From the NCBI GenBank assembly GCA_910578455.1, contig CAJTQA010000012.1, positions 14,305 through 78,304 on the forward strand: a stretch of DNA of 64,000 bases, read 5' to 3'. This document shows, one piece after another, positions 17,587-26,366 of this stretch. The notes below the pieces were generated by a model. The model did not search any database, was not told the DNA's origin, and saw nothing but the letters and a program-made list of their open reading frames with translations. Position 1 is the stretch's first letter; each line of letters begins with the position of its first letter. Both the position numbers and the translations under genes were made by a program. The DNA is from an uncultured Dorea sp. GTDB lineage: Bacteria > Bacillota > Clostridia > Lachnospirales > Lachnospiraceae.

Positions 17587-19497
17587 ATGGCAGAGAGGAA
17601 AAAGAAGGCATACGAAGTGGGCGAGCTTGACCAGTATTTATTTGGGCAGGGAAATCATTATGAGATTTATAAGAAACTGGGAGCCCACAGGGTAAAAAAC
17701 GGGAAAAAAGAGGGCGTGTATTTTGCTGTCTGGGCGCCTCACGCAAAATCGGTATCCGTCATTGGTGAGTTTAACGAGTGGGATATAGAGGCGAATCCGA
17801 TGGAGCGTCAGGAATCAATCGGGATATTCACGTGCTTTGTTCCGGATGTGAAAGAATATGCGATGTATAAGTACTGCATTGAGACATACAAGGGAGAGTA
17901 TGTTTTTAAAGCGGATCCCTTTGCAAACCATTCAGAGATGAGGCCGGGAACGGCATCCAAGGTGACGGATATCAGCAATCTGAAGTGGACGGATGATGTG
18001 TGGATGGAAAAAAGAAAGAAGTGGAATCATATGCAGGAGCCGGTGTCGGTGTACGAAGCGCATATCGGTTCCTGGAAACGCCATCCCGGACATGAGGATG
18101 AAGGGTTCTATACCTATCGTGAATTTGCGGTTGAGATTGCGAAATATTTAAAGGATATGGGATATACCCATGTGGAGCTGATCGGCATTGCCGAGCATCC
18201 TTTCGACGGCTCCTGGGGATATCAGGTAACAGGCTACTACGCGCCTACCTCCCGGTACGGCACGCCGGAAGATTTTGCGTGGATGGTAAATTACCTTCAC
18301 CGGAACAAGATAGGCGTCATCCTTGACTGGGTACCGGCGCATTTCCCAAGAGACGCCCACGGCCTGGCGGACTTTGACGGCACTCCGACTTTCGAATATG
18401 CGGATCCGAGGAAAGGGGAGCATCCGGACTGGGGAACGAAGATTTTTGACCTTGGCAAAAATGAAGTGAGGAATTTCCTGATTTCCAATGCCTTGTTCTG
18501 GGTTGAGCAGTTCCATGTTGACGGCCTCAGGGTGGATGCGGTCGCATCAATGCTGTATCTTGACTATGGGAAACAGGACGGGCAGTGGGTTGCTAATAAA
18601 TATGGCGGCAACCAGAACCTGGAGGCGATAGACTTCTTCAAGCATCTGAATTCTGTTGTGCTGGGCAGAAACCCGGGCGCAATGATGATAGCGGAGGAAT
18701 CTACGGCGTGGCCGAGGATAACAGGGGATGTTGAGGATGACGGCCTTGGGTTCAGCTTGAAATGGAATATGGGATGGATGCATGATTTTACAGAATATAT
18801 GAAGCTTGACCCGTATTTCCGCAAGGACAACCACCATATGATGACCTTTGCCATGAGCTATGCGGGAAGCGAAAAATATATCCTTGTGCTGTCTCATGAT
18901 GAGGTCGTGCATCTGAAATGTTCGATGTTAAATAAGATGCCGGGGCTTGGATTTGACAAGTACGCGAACCTGAAGGCAGGCTATGCCTTTATGATGGGGC
19001 ATGCTGGGAAGAAACTTCTGTTTATGGGGCAGGAGTTCGCGCAGCTGCGCGAATGGAGCGAAGAGCGCGAGCTTGACTGGTTCCTGCTTGCTGAGGAGGA
19101 GCATCAGGCGGTCCAGAACTGGATGAAAGACCTGCTGCATCTGTACAGGAAGAATCCGGCGCTTTATCAGGACGAAGAGATATGGGAAGGATTTGAATGG
19201 GTAAATGCGGACGACGCTTACCGCAGCATCTTTAGTTTCATGCGCCATTCCAAAAATAAAAAGAAAAATCTCCTGTTTGTGATTAACTTTACCCCTATGC
19301 TCTGGGAGGATTACCGGGTAGGCGTTCCGAGGAGAAAGCAGTATAAGCTGATCCTGAACAGCGACGATGTCCGGTACGGAGGAAAGGGCGAGGAGCGCCC
19401 GGCAGTTTATAAAGCGGTGAAACAGGAGTGTGACGGAAGGCCGTTTTCATTCGCATATAAGCTTCCGCCGTATGGAGTAGCGATATTTGAATTTTAA
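17587..19497 (+). CDS. glgB: 1,4-alpha-glucan branching enzyme
   Basis: Glycogen branching enzyme, GH13, 636 residues (normal). It cuts alpha-1,4 chains and rejoins them through alpha-1,6 links. The N-terminal CBM48-type domain is seen in 'GVYFAVWAPHAKSVSVIGEFNEW'; the catalytic barrel has 'WVPAHFP', the nucleophile aspartate in 'GLRVDAVASML' and the acid/base glutamate in 'IAEESTAWP'. The frame opens at 17536 inside the previous gene, but the ATG at 17587 follows AGAGAGGG and matches the family start. No other glg gene is in the window, although a GH13 enzyme and a phosphosugar mutase lie downstream. Confidence 0.96.
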   Translation: MAERKKKAYEVGELDQYLFGQGNHYEIYKKLGAHRVKNGKKEGVYFAVWAPHAKSVSVIGEFNEWDIEANPMERQESIGIFTCFVPDVKEYAMYKYCIETYKGEYVFKADPFANHSEMRPGTASKVTDISNLKWTDDVWMEKRKKWNHMQEPVSVYEAHIGSWKRHPGHEDEGFYTYREFAVEIAKYLKDMGYTHVELIGIAEHPFDGSWGYQVTGYYAPTSRYGTPEDFAWMVNYLHRNKIGVILDWVPAHFPRDAHGLADFDGTPTFEYADPRKGEHPDWGTKIFDLGKNEVRNFLISNALFWVEQFHVDGLRVDAVASMLYLDYGKQDGQWVANKYGGNQNLEAIDFFKHLNSVVLGRNPGAMMIAEESTAWPRITGDVEDDGLGFSLKWNMGWMHDFTEYMKLDPYFRKDNHHMMTFAMSYAGSEKYILVLSHDEVVHLKCSMLNKMPGLGFDKYANLKAGYAFMMGHAGKKLLFMGQEFAQLREWSEERELDWFLLAEEEHQAVQNWMKDLLHLYRKNPALYQDEEIWEGFEWVNADDAYRSIFSFMRHSKNKKKNLLFVINFTPMLWEDYRVGVPRRKQYKLILNSDDVRYGGKGEERPAVYKAVKQECDGRPFSFAYKLPPYGVAIFEF

Positions 19498-19500
19498 GGC

Positions 19501-19529
19501 TTGACAAAAATTATTTTATCAATTAGAAT
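19501..19529 (+). promoter_or_regulatory. Promoter of the proS T-box leader
   Basis: TTGACA (19501-19506), 17-base spacer, TAGAAT (19524-19529), directly after the glgB stop and just before the T-box leader. Confidence 0.8.
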
Positions 19530-19551
19530 TACGTTTAATCAAATAACTGCC

Positions 19552-19812
19552 TGCGGTGTTAGCTGCAAGAAGGCAGTCCTGGCGATGAAGAGGGATAGTA
19601 ATTGCAATGTAGATTCCACAGAGAGAGAGTCCGGAGGCTGAGAGATTCTTGTTTTGAAATGTGATGAACCTGCCTTGGAGCCGCTGTGTGAAAATGCAGC
19701 GTGGCACCAGCGTTAATGGTGATGAGAGAGAGCTGCTGAAAAAGCAGAACTAGGGTGGTACCGCCGAGCTTTTCGGTCCCTTTCGGGGAGCTGAGAAGCC
19801 GGCGTTTTTTAT
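19552..19812 (+). promoter_or_regulatory. T-box riboswitch, proline (CCU specifier)
   Basis: Leader RNA that reads tRNA charging. It has the GCGATGAAGAGG start of Stem I, a specifier context GAA-CCT with the proline codon CCU at 19669-19671, and the T-box core AGGGTGGTACCGC at 19752-19764. It ends in a GC-rich hairpin (GCCG..AGCTT against AAGCCGGC) followed by six T at about 19805-19810. Uncharged tRNA-Pro should favour antitermination and expression of proS downstream. Specifier and neighbour gene agree. Confidence 0.9.
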
Positions 19813-19884
19813 ACCGTGTGTTTCCGGCTCCTGGCAATTATTCGTGCGGGCATGACCGCATAAAAAGAGAAGGAGAAGAGAAAC

Positions 19885-21327
19885 ATGGCAAAAGACAAGA
19901 AATTAGTTAAAAATATCACTCCGCGTGACGAGAACTTCGCGCAGTGGTATACAGATGTTGTGCGGGAGGCGAACCTGTGTGATTATTCCAGCGTAAAGGG
20001 CTGCCTTAACTACCTGCCGAACGGATATGCGATCTGGGAGCTGATACAGGCAGACCTTGACAGGCGTTTTAAAGAGACAGGTGTCGAGAACGTATCGCTG
20101 CCGCTCCTGATCCCGGAGAGCCTTTTAGAGAAAGAGGCGGATCATGTGGAAGGCTTTGCGCCGGAGGTTGCATGGGTAACCCACGGAGGCATGGAGAGGC
20201 TTCAGGAGAGGCTTTGCATCCGCCCTACGTCCGAGACGCTTTTCTGCGACCTGTGGGCGAGGACTGTAAAATCTTACAGGGATCTTCCGAAGGTATGGAA
20301 TCAGTGGAACAGCGTTCTGCGCTGGGAGAAGACGACGAGGCCGTTCCTGCGCTCCAGAGAGTTCTTGTGGCAGGAGGGCCATACGATCCATGCGACATAC
20401 GAGGAGGCAGAGGCGCGGACTATCCAGATGTTCCATGTATATGAGGACTGTTACAGGGAGACGCTTGCCATCCCGTTTGTATCGGGAAGGAAAGCAGAGC
20501 ACGAGAAGTTTGCCGGAGCGCAGGACACTTATACTGTCGAGGCGCTGATGCATGACGGAAAAGCGCTGCAGTCAGCCACGAGCCATTTCTTCGGCAGTGG
20601 GTTCCCGGATGCATTCGGAATTAAATATATTGATAAGAACAATGAATTTCAGAGCGTTTATGAGACATCCTGGGGATGGTCCACAAGAAGCATCGGCGGG
20701 CTTATCATGGTTCACGGTGACGATGACGGGCTTGTCCTGCCGCCGCATGTCGCGCCGGTTGAGTGCCGGATAATCCCGATCGCGCAGCATAAGGAAGGCG
20801 TTCTTGACAAGGCGTTCGCGCTGTTTGAAGAGCTTAAGAAGGCTGGCTACAGGGTGAAGATTGATGATTCTGACAAGAGCCCGGGATGGAAATTTGCAGA
20901 GCAGGAGATTCTCGGCATACCGACCCGTATCGAGATCGGGCCGAAGGATATCGAGAACAACCAGGTGGTTGTAGTCCGCCGCGATACCCGCGAGAAGATT
21001 GCAGTGCCGATGGGCGAGATTGCGACAAGGCTGCGCGATATCCTTGAGATAATCCAGTCCGATATGTATAAGAGGGCGGAAGAGTTCTTGAAAGCGCATA
21101 TCGATACGGCTACTGATATCGAGGAGATGAAAACGAAATTCCAGCAGAACCGCGGATTTGTAAAAGCTTGCTGGTGTGGCGACCCCGAGTGCGAGGGCGA
21201 GGTAAAATATGTGACGGGAGGAGCGGCTACCAGGTGTCTGATAGAGGATGAGGAGATGATCTCCGATAAGTGCATCTGGTGCGGAAAACCGGCAAAACAT
21301 ATGGCTTACTGGGGCAAGGCGTACTAA
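19885..21327 (+). CDS. proS: Prolyl-tRNA synthetase (short, archaeal/eukaryote-type)
   Basis: Class II aminoacyl-tRNA synthetase charging tRNA-Pro, 480 residues. It lacks the internal editing insertion of the long bacterial form, as is usual for type-3 enzymes. Motif 2 is seen in 'QWNSVLRWEKTTRPFLRSREFLWQEGHT' (read in parts) and motif 3 in 'SWGWSTRSIGGLIMVHGDDDGLVLPP'. The C-terminal zinc-binding-like part has CWCGDPEC and 'CIWCGKPA'. AGAAGGAGAAG precedes the ATG. It is under the proline T-box and ends at a strong terminator. Confidence 0.96.
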   Translation: MAKDKKLVKNITPRDENFAQWYTDVVREANLCDYSSVKGCLNYLPNGYAIWELIQADLDRRFKETGVENVSLPLLIPESLLEKEADHVEGFAPEVAWVTHGGMERLQERLCIRPTSETLFCDLWARTVKSYRDLPKVWNQWNSVLRWEKTTRPFLRSREFLWQEGHTIHATYEEAEARTIQMFHVYEDCYRETLAIPFVSGRKAEHEKFAGAQDTYTVEALMHDGKALQSATSHFFGSGFPDAFGIKYIDKNNEFQSVYETSWGWSTRSIGGLIMVHGDDDGLVLPPHVAPVECRIIPIAQHKEGVLDKAFALFEELKKAGYRVKIDDSDKSPGWKFAEQEILGIPTRIEIGPKDIENNQVVVVRRDTREKIAVPMGEIATRLRDILEIIQSDMYKRAEEFLKAHIDTATDIEEMKTKFQQNRGFVKACWCGDPECEGEVKYVTGGAATRCLIEDEEMISDKCIWCGKPAKHMAYWGKAY

Positions 21328-21340
21328 AGGCTAAAATACG

Positions 21341-21367
21341 GCGGGGCATTTTATGCCTCGCTTTTTT
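21341..21367 (+). terminator. Rho-independent terminator of proS
   Basis: GCGGGGCAT pairs with ATGCCTCGC across a short loop, followed by six T. It overlaps the first in-frame ATG (21353) of the next frame, which argues that the cca start is further downstream. Confidence 0.9.
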
Positions 21368-21379
21368 GGGAGAAGTGCA

Positions 21380-22705
21380 GTGAGAGAAATTAAGATTCAA
21401 TTACCTGAAAAAGTAAATACAATTATCGGAACCCTTATGGAGCATGGGTACGAGGCTTATGCGGTAGGCGGATGCGTGAGGGATTCTATTCTGGGGCGGG
21501 AACCGGAGGACTGGGATATCACGACCTCTGCCACGCCGGAGCAGACGAAGGCTCTGTTTGAAAAGACGTTTGACACGGGGATTGAACATGGAACGGTCAC
21601 CGTACTTCTGGATAAGGACAGTTTTGAGGTTACAACCTACCGCATTGACGGGAAATATGAAGACAGCCGGCATCCGAGTGAAGTGACCTTTACCCGCAGC
21701 TTAAAAGAAGACCTCATGCGGAGGGATTTTACGATAAATGCCATGGCATATAATGAAAAGGACGGACTTGTGGATATCTTTGGGGGTCAGGAGGATCTGG
21801 CGGAGGGGGTTATCCGGTGCGTCGGGTATGCGGCTGCCCGTTTTTCGGAGGACGCGCTGCGTATCCTGCGGGGCGTGCGCTTTGCGGCGCAGCTGGGTTT
21901 CTGCATAGAGGAGATTACGAGGCAGGGGATGAGGAAACTTGCGCCGACTCTTGTGAATATAAGTGCGGAAAGGATACAGGTAGAGCTGGTCAAGATGCTC
22001 ACTTCGAAGCGGCCGGGGTATCTGAGGGAGGCATATGAGCTTGGCATCACTGCACAGTTTATGCCGGAGTTTGACGAGATGATGGGTGTAGAGCAGGAAA
22101 CGCCCCACCATATCTATACGGTAGGCGAGCATACCCTCCACTCTCTTGCAAATATAAGGCCGGACAAAGTCCTGAGGCTTGCAATGCTCATGCATGATAT
22201 GGGAAAGCCTGCGATGAAGACCATTGATGAAAAGGGAATCGCACATTTCAAGAAACACGCACTGGAGAGCGAAGTTATTGCCAAAGACATCCTGAAACGG
22301 CTTAAATTTGATAACGATACAATTCATAAAGTGACGCGGCTTGTGCATTTTCATGATTACCGGATGCCTGTGGAGGCGGAAAATGTAAGGAGAGCCATGC
22401 ATAAGATTGGGGAAGAGCTTTTCCCGCAGTATATTGAGGTGCGCCGCGCGGATGTGCTGGCGCAGAGCCTTTTCCTTCGGGAAGAAAAACTGGAAGATCT
22501 GGACGGGATTGAAAAGCTGTACCAGGATATACTGGAAAAGAAGGAATGCGTCTCCTTAAAAGATCTGGCGGTGACGGGAAACGATCTGATTGAGGCAGGA
22601 ATGTCGCCCGGAAAGGAAATAGGGGAAAAACTGGAAAAACTTTTGGAGCTTGTGATCAGGAAACCGGAATACAATACAAAAGAGGAGCTTTTAAAGCGTC
22701 TGTAA
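21380..22705 (+). CDS. cca: CCA tRNA nucleotidyltransferase (with HD domain)
   Basis: Adds or repairs the 3' CCA of tRNAs; 441 residues. The class II nucleotidyltransferase head is seen in 'YAVGGCVRDSILGREPEDWDITTSA', followed by 'RRDFTINAMAYNE' and the tRNA-binding middle region. The C-terminal part contains an HD-type motif (LAMLMHDMGKP). The start is GTG at 21380 after GGGAGAAG; the upstream ATG at 21353 lies inside the proS terminator. Being next to proS, it groups with tRNA functions. The protein lacks nothing obvious for activity. Confidence 0.93.
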   Translation: MREIKIQLPEKVNTIIGTLMEHGYEAYAVGGCVRDSILGREPEDWDITTSATPEQTKALFEKTFDTGIEHGTVTVLLDKDSFEVTTYRIDGKYEDSRHPSEVTFTRSLKEDLMRRDFTINAMAYNEKDGLVDIFGGQEDLAEGVIRCVGYAAARFSEDALRILRGVRFAAQLGFCIEEITRQGMRKLAPTLVNISAERIQVELVKMLTSKRPGYLREAYELGITAQFMPEFDEMMGVEQETPHHIYTVGEHTLHSLANIRPDKVLRLAMLMHDMGKPAMKTIDEKGIAHFKKHALESEVIAKDILKRLKFDNDTIHKVTRLVHFHDYRMPVEAENVRRAMHKIGEELFPQYIEVRRADVLAQSLFLREEKLEDLDGIEKLYQDILEKKECVSLKDLAVTGNDLIEAGMSPGKEIGEKLEKLLELVIRKPEYNTKEELLKRL

Positions 22706-22708
22706 AGG

Positions 22709-22736
22709 GCAGGGATTAGAAATTATCCCTGCTTTT
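22709..22736 (+). terminator. Rho-independent terminator of cca
   Basis: GCAGGGAT and ATCCCTGC pair perfectly around an 8-base loop, followed by TTTT, immediately after the cca stop. Confidence 0.85.
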
Positions 22737-22742
22737 GTAATC

Positions 22743-22769
22743 ATATTTTGCGGCGTGGCATCATATTTT
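22743..22769 (+). promoter_or_regulatory. SigE-like sporulation promoter of the CotS-type gene
   Basis: ATATT (22743-22747), 14-base spacer, CATATTTT (22762-22769) resembles the mother-cell SigE consensus (ATATT, CATACA-T). The two elements lie in direct repeats of ATCATATTTTG spaced 21 bases. It fits the spore-coat-type gene 38 bases downstream. Confidence 0.5.
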
Positions 22770-22807
22770 GAAAAGAACACGTAATGTAGAGTGCAGGGGA
22801 TGTCAAT

Positions 22808-23815
22808 ATGCAGGATTATGATAGGAACATTTTGGAAAAATATGAGATTGACGTAAACAGCACCCGTAAAGTCAGGGGTGCTGTTTTATGCGACACGGCT
22901 CAGGGGGTGTTTCTTCTGAAGGAGGTGTCGGCGCCGTCAGGGCGTCTTCTGGCACTGTGCGAACTGTATGCACATTTGGAAGAGTATGGGCCCTGTCATA
23001 CGGACAGTATTATGCCCAACAGGGAGAATGAATTGGTGACGATCCGTGAGGACGGGAAAAAATATATGCTGCGGAGATGGTTTTTGGGGCGGGAATGTGA
23101 TTTTAAGAAACCGCCGGAGCTTTTGGAAGCGTCAGGCAATCTAGCGAAACTGCATGCTGCCATGAGGGTGAGCCTGCCGTCGCAGACAAGGGCGGAACGC
23201 CTGGAAAAAGAATACGAACGGCATGACAGGGAACTGAGAAAAGTGCGGAAATTCGTGCGGGGGCTTACATCTAAAGGAGATTTTGAGATTGTCTTCTTAA
23301 AATTTTTTGATGAGATGTATGAGTGGGCCAAAGCTGCGGGAGAACTTCTTGCAGGCTCGGGCTATGACGGGCTGTATGAGGAAAGCATAAAGGCGGGATG
23401 CCTGACCCACGGGGAGTACAACTACCACAATATACTGATGGGGGCCGGAGGGCCGGGGGCAAATCAGGGCAGGATCCTGGCGACAGTTAATTTTGATAAA
23501 TATAAGCAGGACGTGCAGGTGGAGGACTTGTATTATTTCCTGCGTAAAGTAATGGAAAAGCATGGATGGAAGGAGCGGCTGGGAGATAATATGCTCAACG
23601 CATATTCGGCAATCCGGCCGCTGTCGGGGCGAGAGATGGAGTATCTTAAAATCCGGCTGGCATATCCGGAAAAATTCTGGAAGATTGCAAATTCATATTA
23701 CCATTCAAATAAAGCGTGGATATCTGTAAAAAATATGGAGAAACTAAATACGGCAATCCGGCAGACAAAAGAAAAAGAACGGTTTATAGATAATATATTT
23801 GCTTTTCATTTGTAG
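22808..23815 (+). CDS. CotS-family spore coat-type kinase-like protein
   Basis: 335-residue protein of the CotS/YtaA family, which has a choline-kinase-like (APH) fold and is deposited in the spore coat in bacilli. Family landmarks are 'NKYE...' type N-terminal 'LEKYEIDVNSTRKVRGAVLCDT', 'GVFLLKEV', 'RENELVTIREDGKKYMLRRWF' and the kinase-like loop 'LTHGEYNYHNILM'. The last carries His and Asn where kinases have the catalytic loop, but the aspartate is replaced by Glu (HGEYNYHN), so catalytic activity is doubtful. A SigE-like promoter precedes it. The role in the coat is inferred from the family. Confidence 0.8.
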   Translation: MQDYDRNILEKYEIDVNSTRKVRGAVLCDTAQGVFLLKEVSAPSGRLLALCELYAHLEEYGPCHTDSIMPNRENELVTIREDGKKYMLRRWFLGRECDFKKPPELLEASGNLAKLHAAMRVSLPSQTRAERLEKEYERHDRELRKVRKFVRGLTSKGDFEIVFLKFFDEMYEWAKAAGELLAGSGYDGLYEESIKAGCLTHGEYNYHNILMGAGGPGANQGRILATVNFDKYKQDVQVEDLYYFLRKVMEKHGWKERLGDNMLNAYSAIRPLSGREMEYLKIRLAYPEKFWKIANSYYHSNKAWISVKNMEKLNTAIRQTKEKERFIDNIFAFHL

Positions 23816-23831
23816 CCGCCTGGTGTATAAT
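23803..23831 (+). promoter_or_regulatory. Promoter of the phosphosugar mutase
   Basis: TTTTCA (23803-23808), 17-base spacer, TATAAT (23826-23831) with a consensus -10. It overlaps the end of the CotS-type gene and supports the mutase start at 23866 rather than the ATG at 23830. Confidence 0.6.
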
Positions 23832-23865
23832 GGATAATAACGAGCATGACAGGAGGTACATTGAT

Positions 23866-25596
23866 ATGGAATATCGTGAGCGGTATGAGGAGTGGATTTC
23901 AAATCCATATTTTGATGAAACGACGCGTGAGGAGCTGAAGAAAATCGCAGATGACGACAATGAGATAAAAGAGCGTTTCTATAAAGATCTTGAGTTCGGT
24001 ACCGCGGGCTTGAGAGGTATCATCGGCGCAGGAACGAACCGTCTGAATATCTATACGGTCAGAAAGGCGACTCAGGGATTAGCAAATTACATAGTGAAGA
24101 GCGGGGGGCGGGATAAAGGCGTTGCCATCGCATATGATTCCCGCCGCATGTCGCCGGAATTTGCAGATGAGGCGGCGCTCTGCCTTGCGGCAAATGGCAT
24201 CAAGGCGTATGTGTTTGACGCGCTCCGCCCGACGCCGGAGCTCTCCTATGCAGTGAGGAAGCTTGGCTGTATCGCCGGAATCAACATCACTGCCAGCCAT
24301 AACCCGCCGGAGTACAACGGGTATAAGGTATACTGGGAGGACGGCGCGCAGATTACCCCGCCGCATGACAAGGGAATCATGGACGAAGTGAAGGCTGTCA
24401 CAGATTACAGTACGGTGAAGACGATGGAGCTTGGGGCGGCAAAGGAGGCGGGGCTTTATCAGGTCATCGGACAGGAGATAGACGACGGGTATATTGCAGA
24501 GCTGAAGAAACAGGTGATTCATCAGGACGCTATCGATGAGGCCGGCGATCAGATTAAGATTGTCTACAGTCCTCTTCACGGAACCGGAAATGTTCCGGCA
24601 AGGCGCATTCTGAAAGAGTTAGGTTTTAAAAATGTATATGTGGTAAAAGAGCAGGAACTGCCGGACGGGGAGTTTCCGACTGTATCATATCCGAATCCGG
24701 AGGCGGAAGAGGCGTTTGAGCTTGGCCTAAAGCTTGCGAAAGAAGTTGATGCGGATCTGGTGCTTGCCACAGACCCGGACGCAGACCGCCTTGGGGTGCT
24801 GGTAAAGGATAAGGATGGCGTGTACCATACACTTACCGGAAACATGTCAGGATGCCTCCTGGCGGACTATGAGATCGGACAGAGGAAAGAGCTTAAGGGC
24901 CTGCCGGAAGACGGGTACCTCATCAAGACAATCGTGACATCCAACATGGCGGATGCCATAGCGAAGGGATATGATGCGGGACTTATAGAAGTTCTGACAG
25001 GATTTAAGTATATCGGGCAGCAGATTCTCGGGTTTGAGACTACGGGAAAAGGAAGTTACCTGTTTGGGTTTGAGGAAAGCTACGGGTGCCTGATCGGAAC
25101 GCATGCGAGGGATAAGGATGCGATCGTTGCCACGATGGCGCTCTGCGAGGCGGCAGCTTACTATAAGACAAAGGGCAAGACACTCTGGGATGCGATGGTG
25201 GACATGTATGAGAAATACGGATATTACAAGGACGATATACAGGCTATCACGCTGAAAGGCATTGAGGGGCTGAACAAGATACAGGAAATCCTGGAAACTC
25301 TGCGTAAAAATACGCCGTCAGAGTTCGGCGGATATAAAGTGCTGAAAGCAAGAGATTATCAGGCAGACATGATTAAAGACCTGCGGACGGGAGAAATTAC
25401 GGCGACGGGCCTGCCTGCATCCAATGTGCTGTATTATGACCTGGAAGATGACGCGTGGCTTTGCGTAAGGCCGTCGGGAACAGAGCCGAAAGTGAAATTC
25501 TATTACGGGATAAAAGGAAACTCCCTGGAAGATGCGGATGCGAAGTCAAAAGCACTGGGAGAGAAAGTTCTGGCAATGATTGACTCCATGCTGTAA
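23866..25596 (+). CDS. pgcA: Phosphoglucomutase/phosphomannomutase (alpha-D-phosphohexomutase)
   Basis: 576-residue phosphosugar mutase interconverting glucose-1- and glucose-6-phosphate. The phosphoserine is S144 in 'TASHNPPEYNGYKV'; the metal-binding loop starts at D303 (DPDADR); the sugar-binding 'FEESYG' and the C-terminal phosphate loop 'RPSGTEPKVKFY' are intact. The ATG at 23866 follows ACAGGAGG; the more upstream in-frame ATG at 23830 lies on the -10 element. It can supply or use glucose-1-phosphate for glycogen, in keeping with glgB about 4 kb upstream, though not in one operon. Confidence 0.93.
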   Translation: MEYRERYEEWISNPYFDETTREELKKIADDDNEIKERFYKDLEFGTAGLRGIIGAGTNRLNIYTVRKATQGLANYIVKSGGRDKGVAIAYDSRRMSPEFADEAALCLAANGIKAYVFDALRPTPELSYAVRKLGCIAGINITASHNPPEYNGYKVYWEDGAQITPPHDKGIMDEVKAVTDYSTVKTMELGAAKEAGLYQVIGQEIDDGYIAELKKQVIHQDAIDEAGDQIKIVYSPLHGTGNVPARRILKELGFKNVYVVKEQELPDGEFPTVSYPNPEAEEAFELGLKLAKEVDADLVLATDPDADRLGVLVKDKDGVYHTLTGNMSGCLLADYEIGQRKELKGLPEDGYLIKTIVTSNMADAIAKGYDAGLIEVLTGFKYIGQQILGFETTGKGSYLFGFEESYGCLIGTHARDKDAIVATMALCEAAAYYKTKGKTLWDAMVDMYEKYGYYKDDIQAITLKGIEGLNKIQEILETLRKNTPSEFGGYKVLKARDYQADMIKDLRTGEITATGLPASNVLYYDLEDDAWLCVRPSGTEPKVKFYYGIKGNSLEDADAKSKALGEKVLAMIDSML

Positions 25597-25644
25597 CAGT
25601 TTGCCGCCGAATGTGGTTAAAACCGTGAAAAGGCAGAAATGTCC

Positions 25645-25673
25645 TTGACAAACAGTATGAAAATGGGTATAAC
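25645..25673 (+). promoter_or_regulatory. Strong promoter of hup
   Basis: TTGACA (25645-25650), 17-base spacer, TATAAC (25668-25673), followed by an approximately 65-base leader to the ATG. Confidence 0.85.
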
Positions 25674-25742
25674 TATATCATGAGGCGAAAAATCATAAAA
25701 TAAAACTGTATTTCAAGTGATGACAAGAGGAGGAAATTATCC

Positions 25743-26018
25743 ATGAACAAAACAGAATTAGTAGCAGCAATCGCGGAGCAGGCAGAATTATCAAAAAAAG
25801 ATTCCGAAAAAGCGTTAAAGGCTTTTGTTGATGTTGTAACAGAAGAACTTAAGAAAGAGCACAAGGTTCAGCTTGTAGGGTTCGGTACTTTTGAAGTTAC
25901 GAAGAGAGCTGCAAGAGAGGGCAGAAACCCGCAGACAGGCAGCGTTATGAAGATTGATGCCTGCAAGGCGCCGAAGTTTAAAGCTGGCAAAGCATTAAAG
26001 GATGCTGTGAACGAGTAA
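25743..26018 (+). CDS. hup: HU-family DNA-binding protein
   Basis: 91-residue histone-like protein that binds and bends DNA as a dimer. The family pattern runs from 'MNKTELVAAIAEQAELSKKD' through 'VGFGTFEV' to the DNA-binding arm 'RAAREGRNPQTG'. GAGGAGG precedes the ATG, and a strong promoter and terminator flank it, so it is a single abundant transcript. The arm proline (N-P-Q-T-G) used for DNA intercalation is present. Confidence 0.97.
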   Translation: MNKTELVAAIAEQAELSKKDSEKALKAFVDVVTEELKKEHKVQLVGFGTFEVTKRAAREGRNPQTGSVMKIDACKAPKFKAGKALKDAVNE

Positions 26019-26035
26019 TTTCTGAGGATAGATGA

Positions 26036-26065
26036 AGCAGAGGGTCTTTGGCTCTCTGCTTTTTT
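26036..26065 (+). terminator. Rho-independent terminator of hup
   Basis: AGCAGAG pairs with CTCTGCT, followed by six T, shortly after the hup stop. Confidence 0.88.
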
Positions 26066-26083
26066 CGTGAAGGAGGTGGAAGG

Positions 26084-26323
26084 ATGAGGCTGGACAAATT
26101 CTTGAAAGTATCCCGCCTGATTAAGCGCAGGACAGTTGCGAATGAGGCGTGTGATGCGGGGAGAGTGCTGGTCAACGGAAAAGTGGCGAAGGCTTCTGTC
26201 AAAGTGAAAGCTGGGGACATTATTGAGATCCAGTTCGGAACAAAGAATGTCAAAGTGGAGGTTCTGGAGCTCAGGGATACCACGAAAAAGGAAGAGGCTG
26301 CAAATCTGTTCAAATATTTGTAA
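26084..26323 (+). CDS. rqcP: S4-domain RNA-binding protein RqcP
   Basis: 79-residue S4 domain protein (YabO/RqcP) that works with RqcH on obstructed 50S subunits in ribosome quality control. The S4 pattern is 'MRLDKFLKVSRLIKRRTVA...DAGRVLVNG'. The ATG at 26084 follows AAGGAGG; the frame opens at 26048 inside the hup terminator, so the later start is right. As in Bacillus, it stands in front of yabP and yabQ. Confidence 0.92.
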   Translation: MRLDKFLKVSRLIKRRTVANEACDAGRVLVNGKVAKASVKVKAGDIIEIQFGTKNVKVEVLELRDTTKKEEAANLFKYL

Positions 26324-26332
26324 TAAATGCGA

Positions 26333-26365
26333 ACAACCTTTCATATGATTATTAAGAAAGGTTGT
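26333..26365 (+). promoter_or_regulatory. Hairpin covering the yabP ribosome site
   Basis: ACAACCTTTC (26333-26342) and GAAAGGTTGT (26356-26365) form a perfect 10-bp stem around 13 bases. The right arm contains the AAAGG ribosome site and touches the yabP start. A CATATGAT in the loop is a possible SigE-type -10. The hairpin could block yabP translation on read-through RNA while transcripts started inside the loop would lack the left arm; this is inference. Confidence 0.55.
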
Positions 26366-26366
26366 G

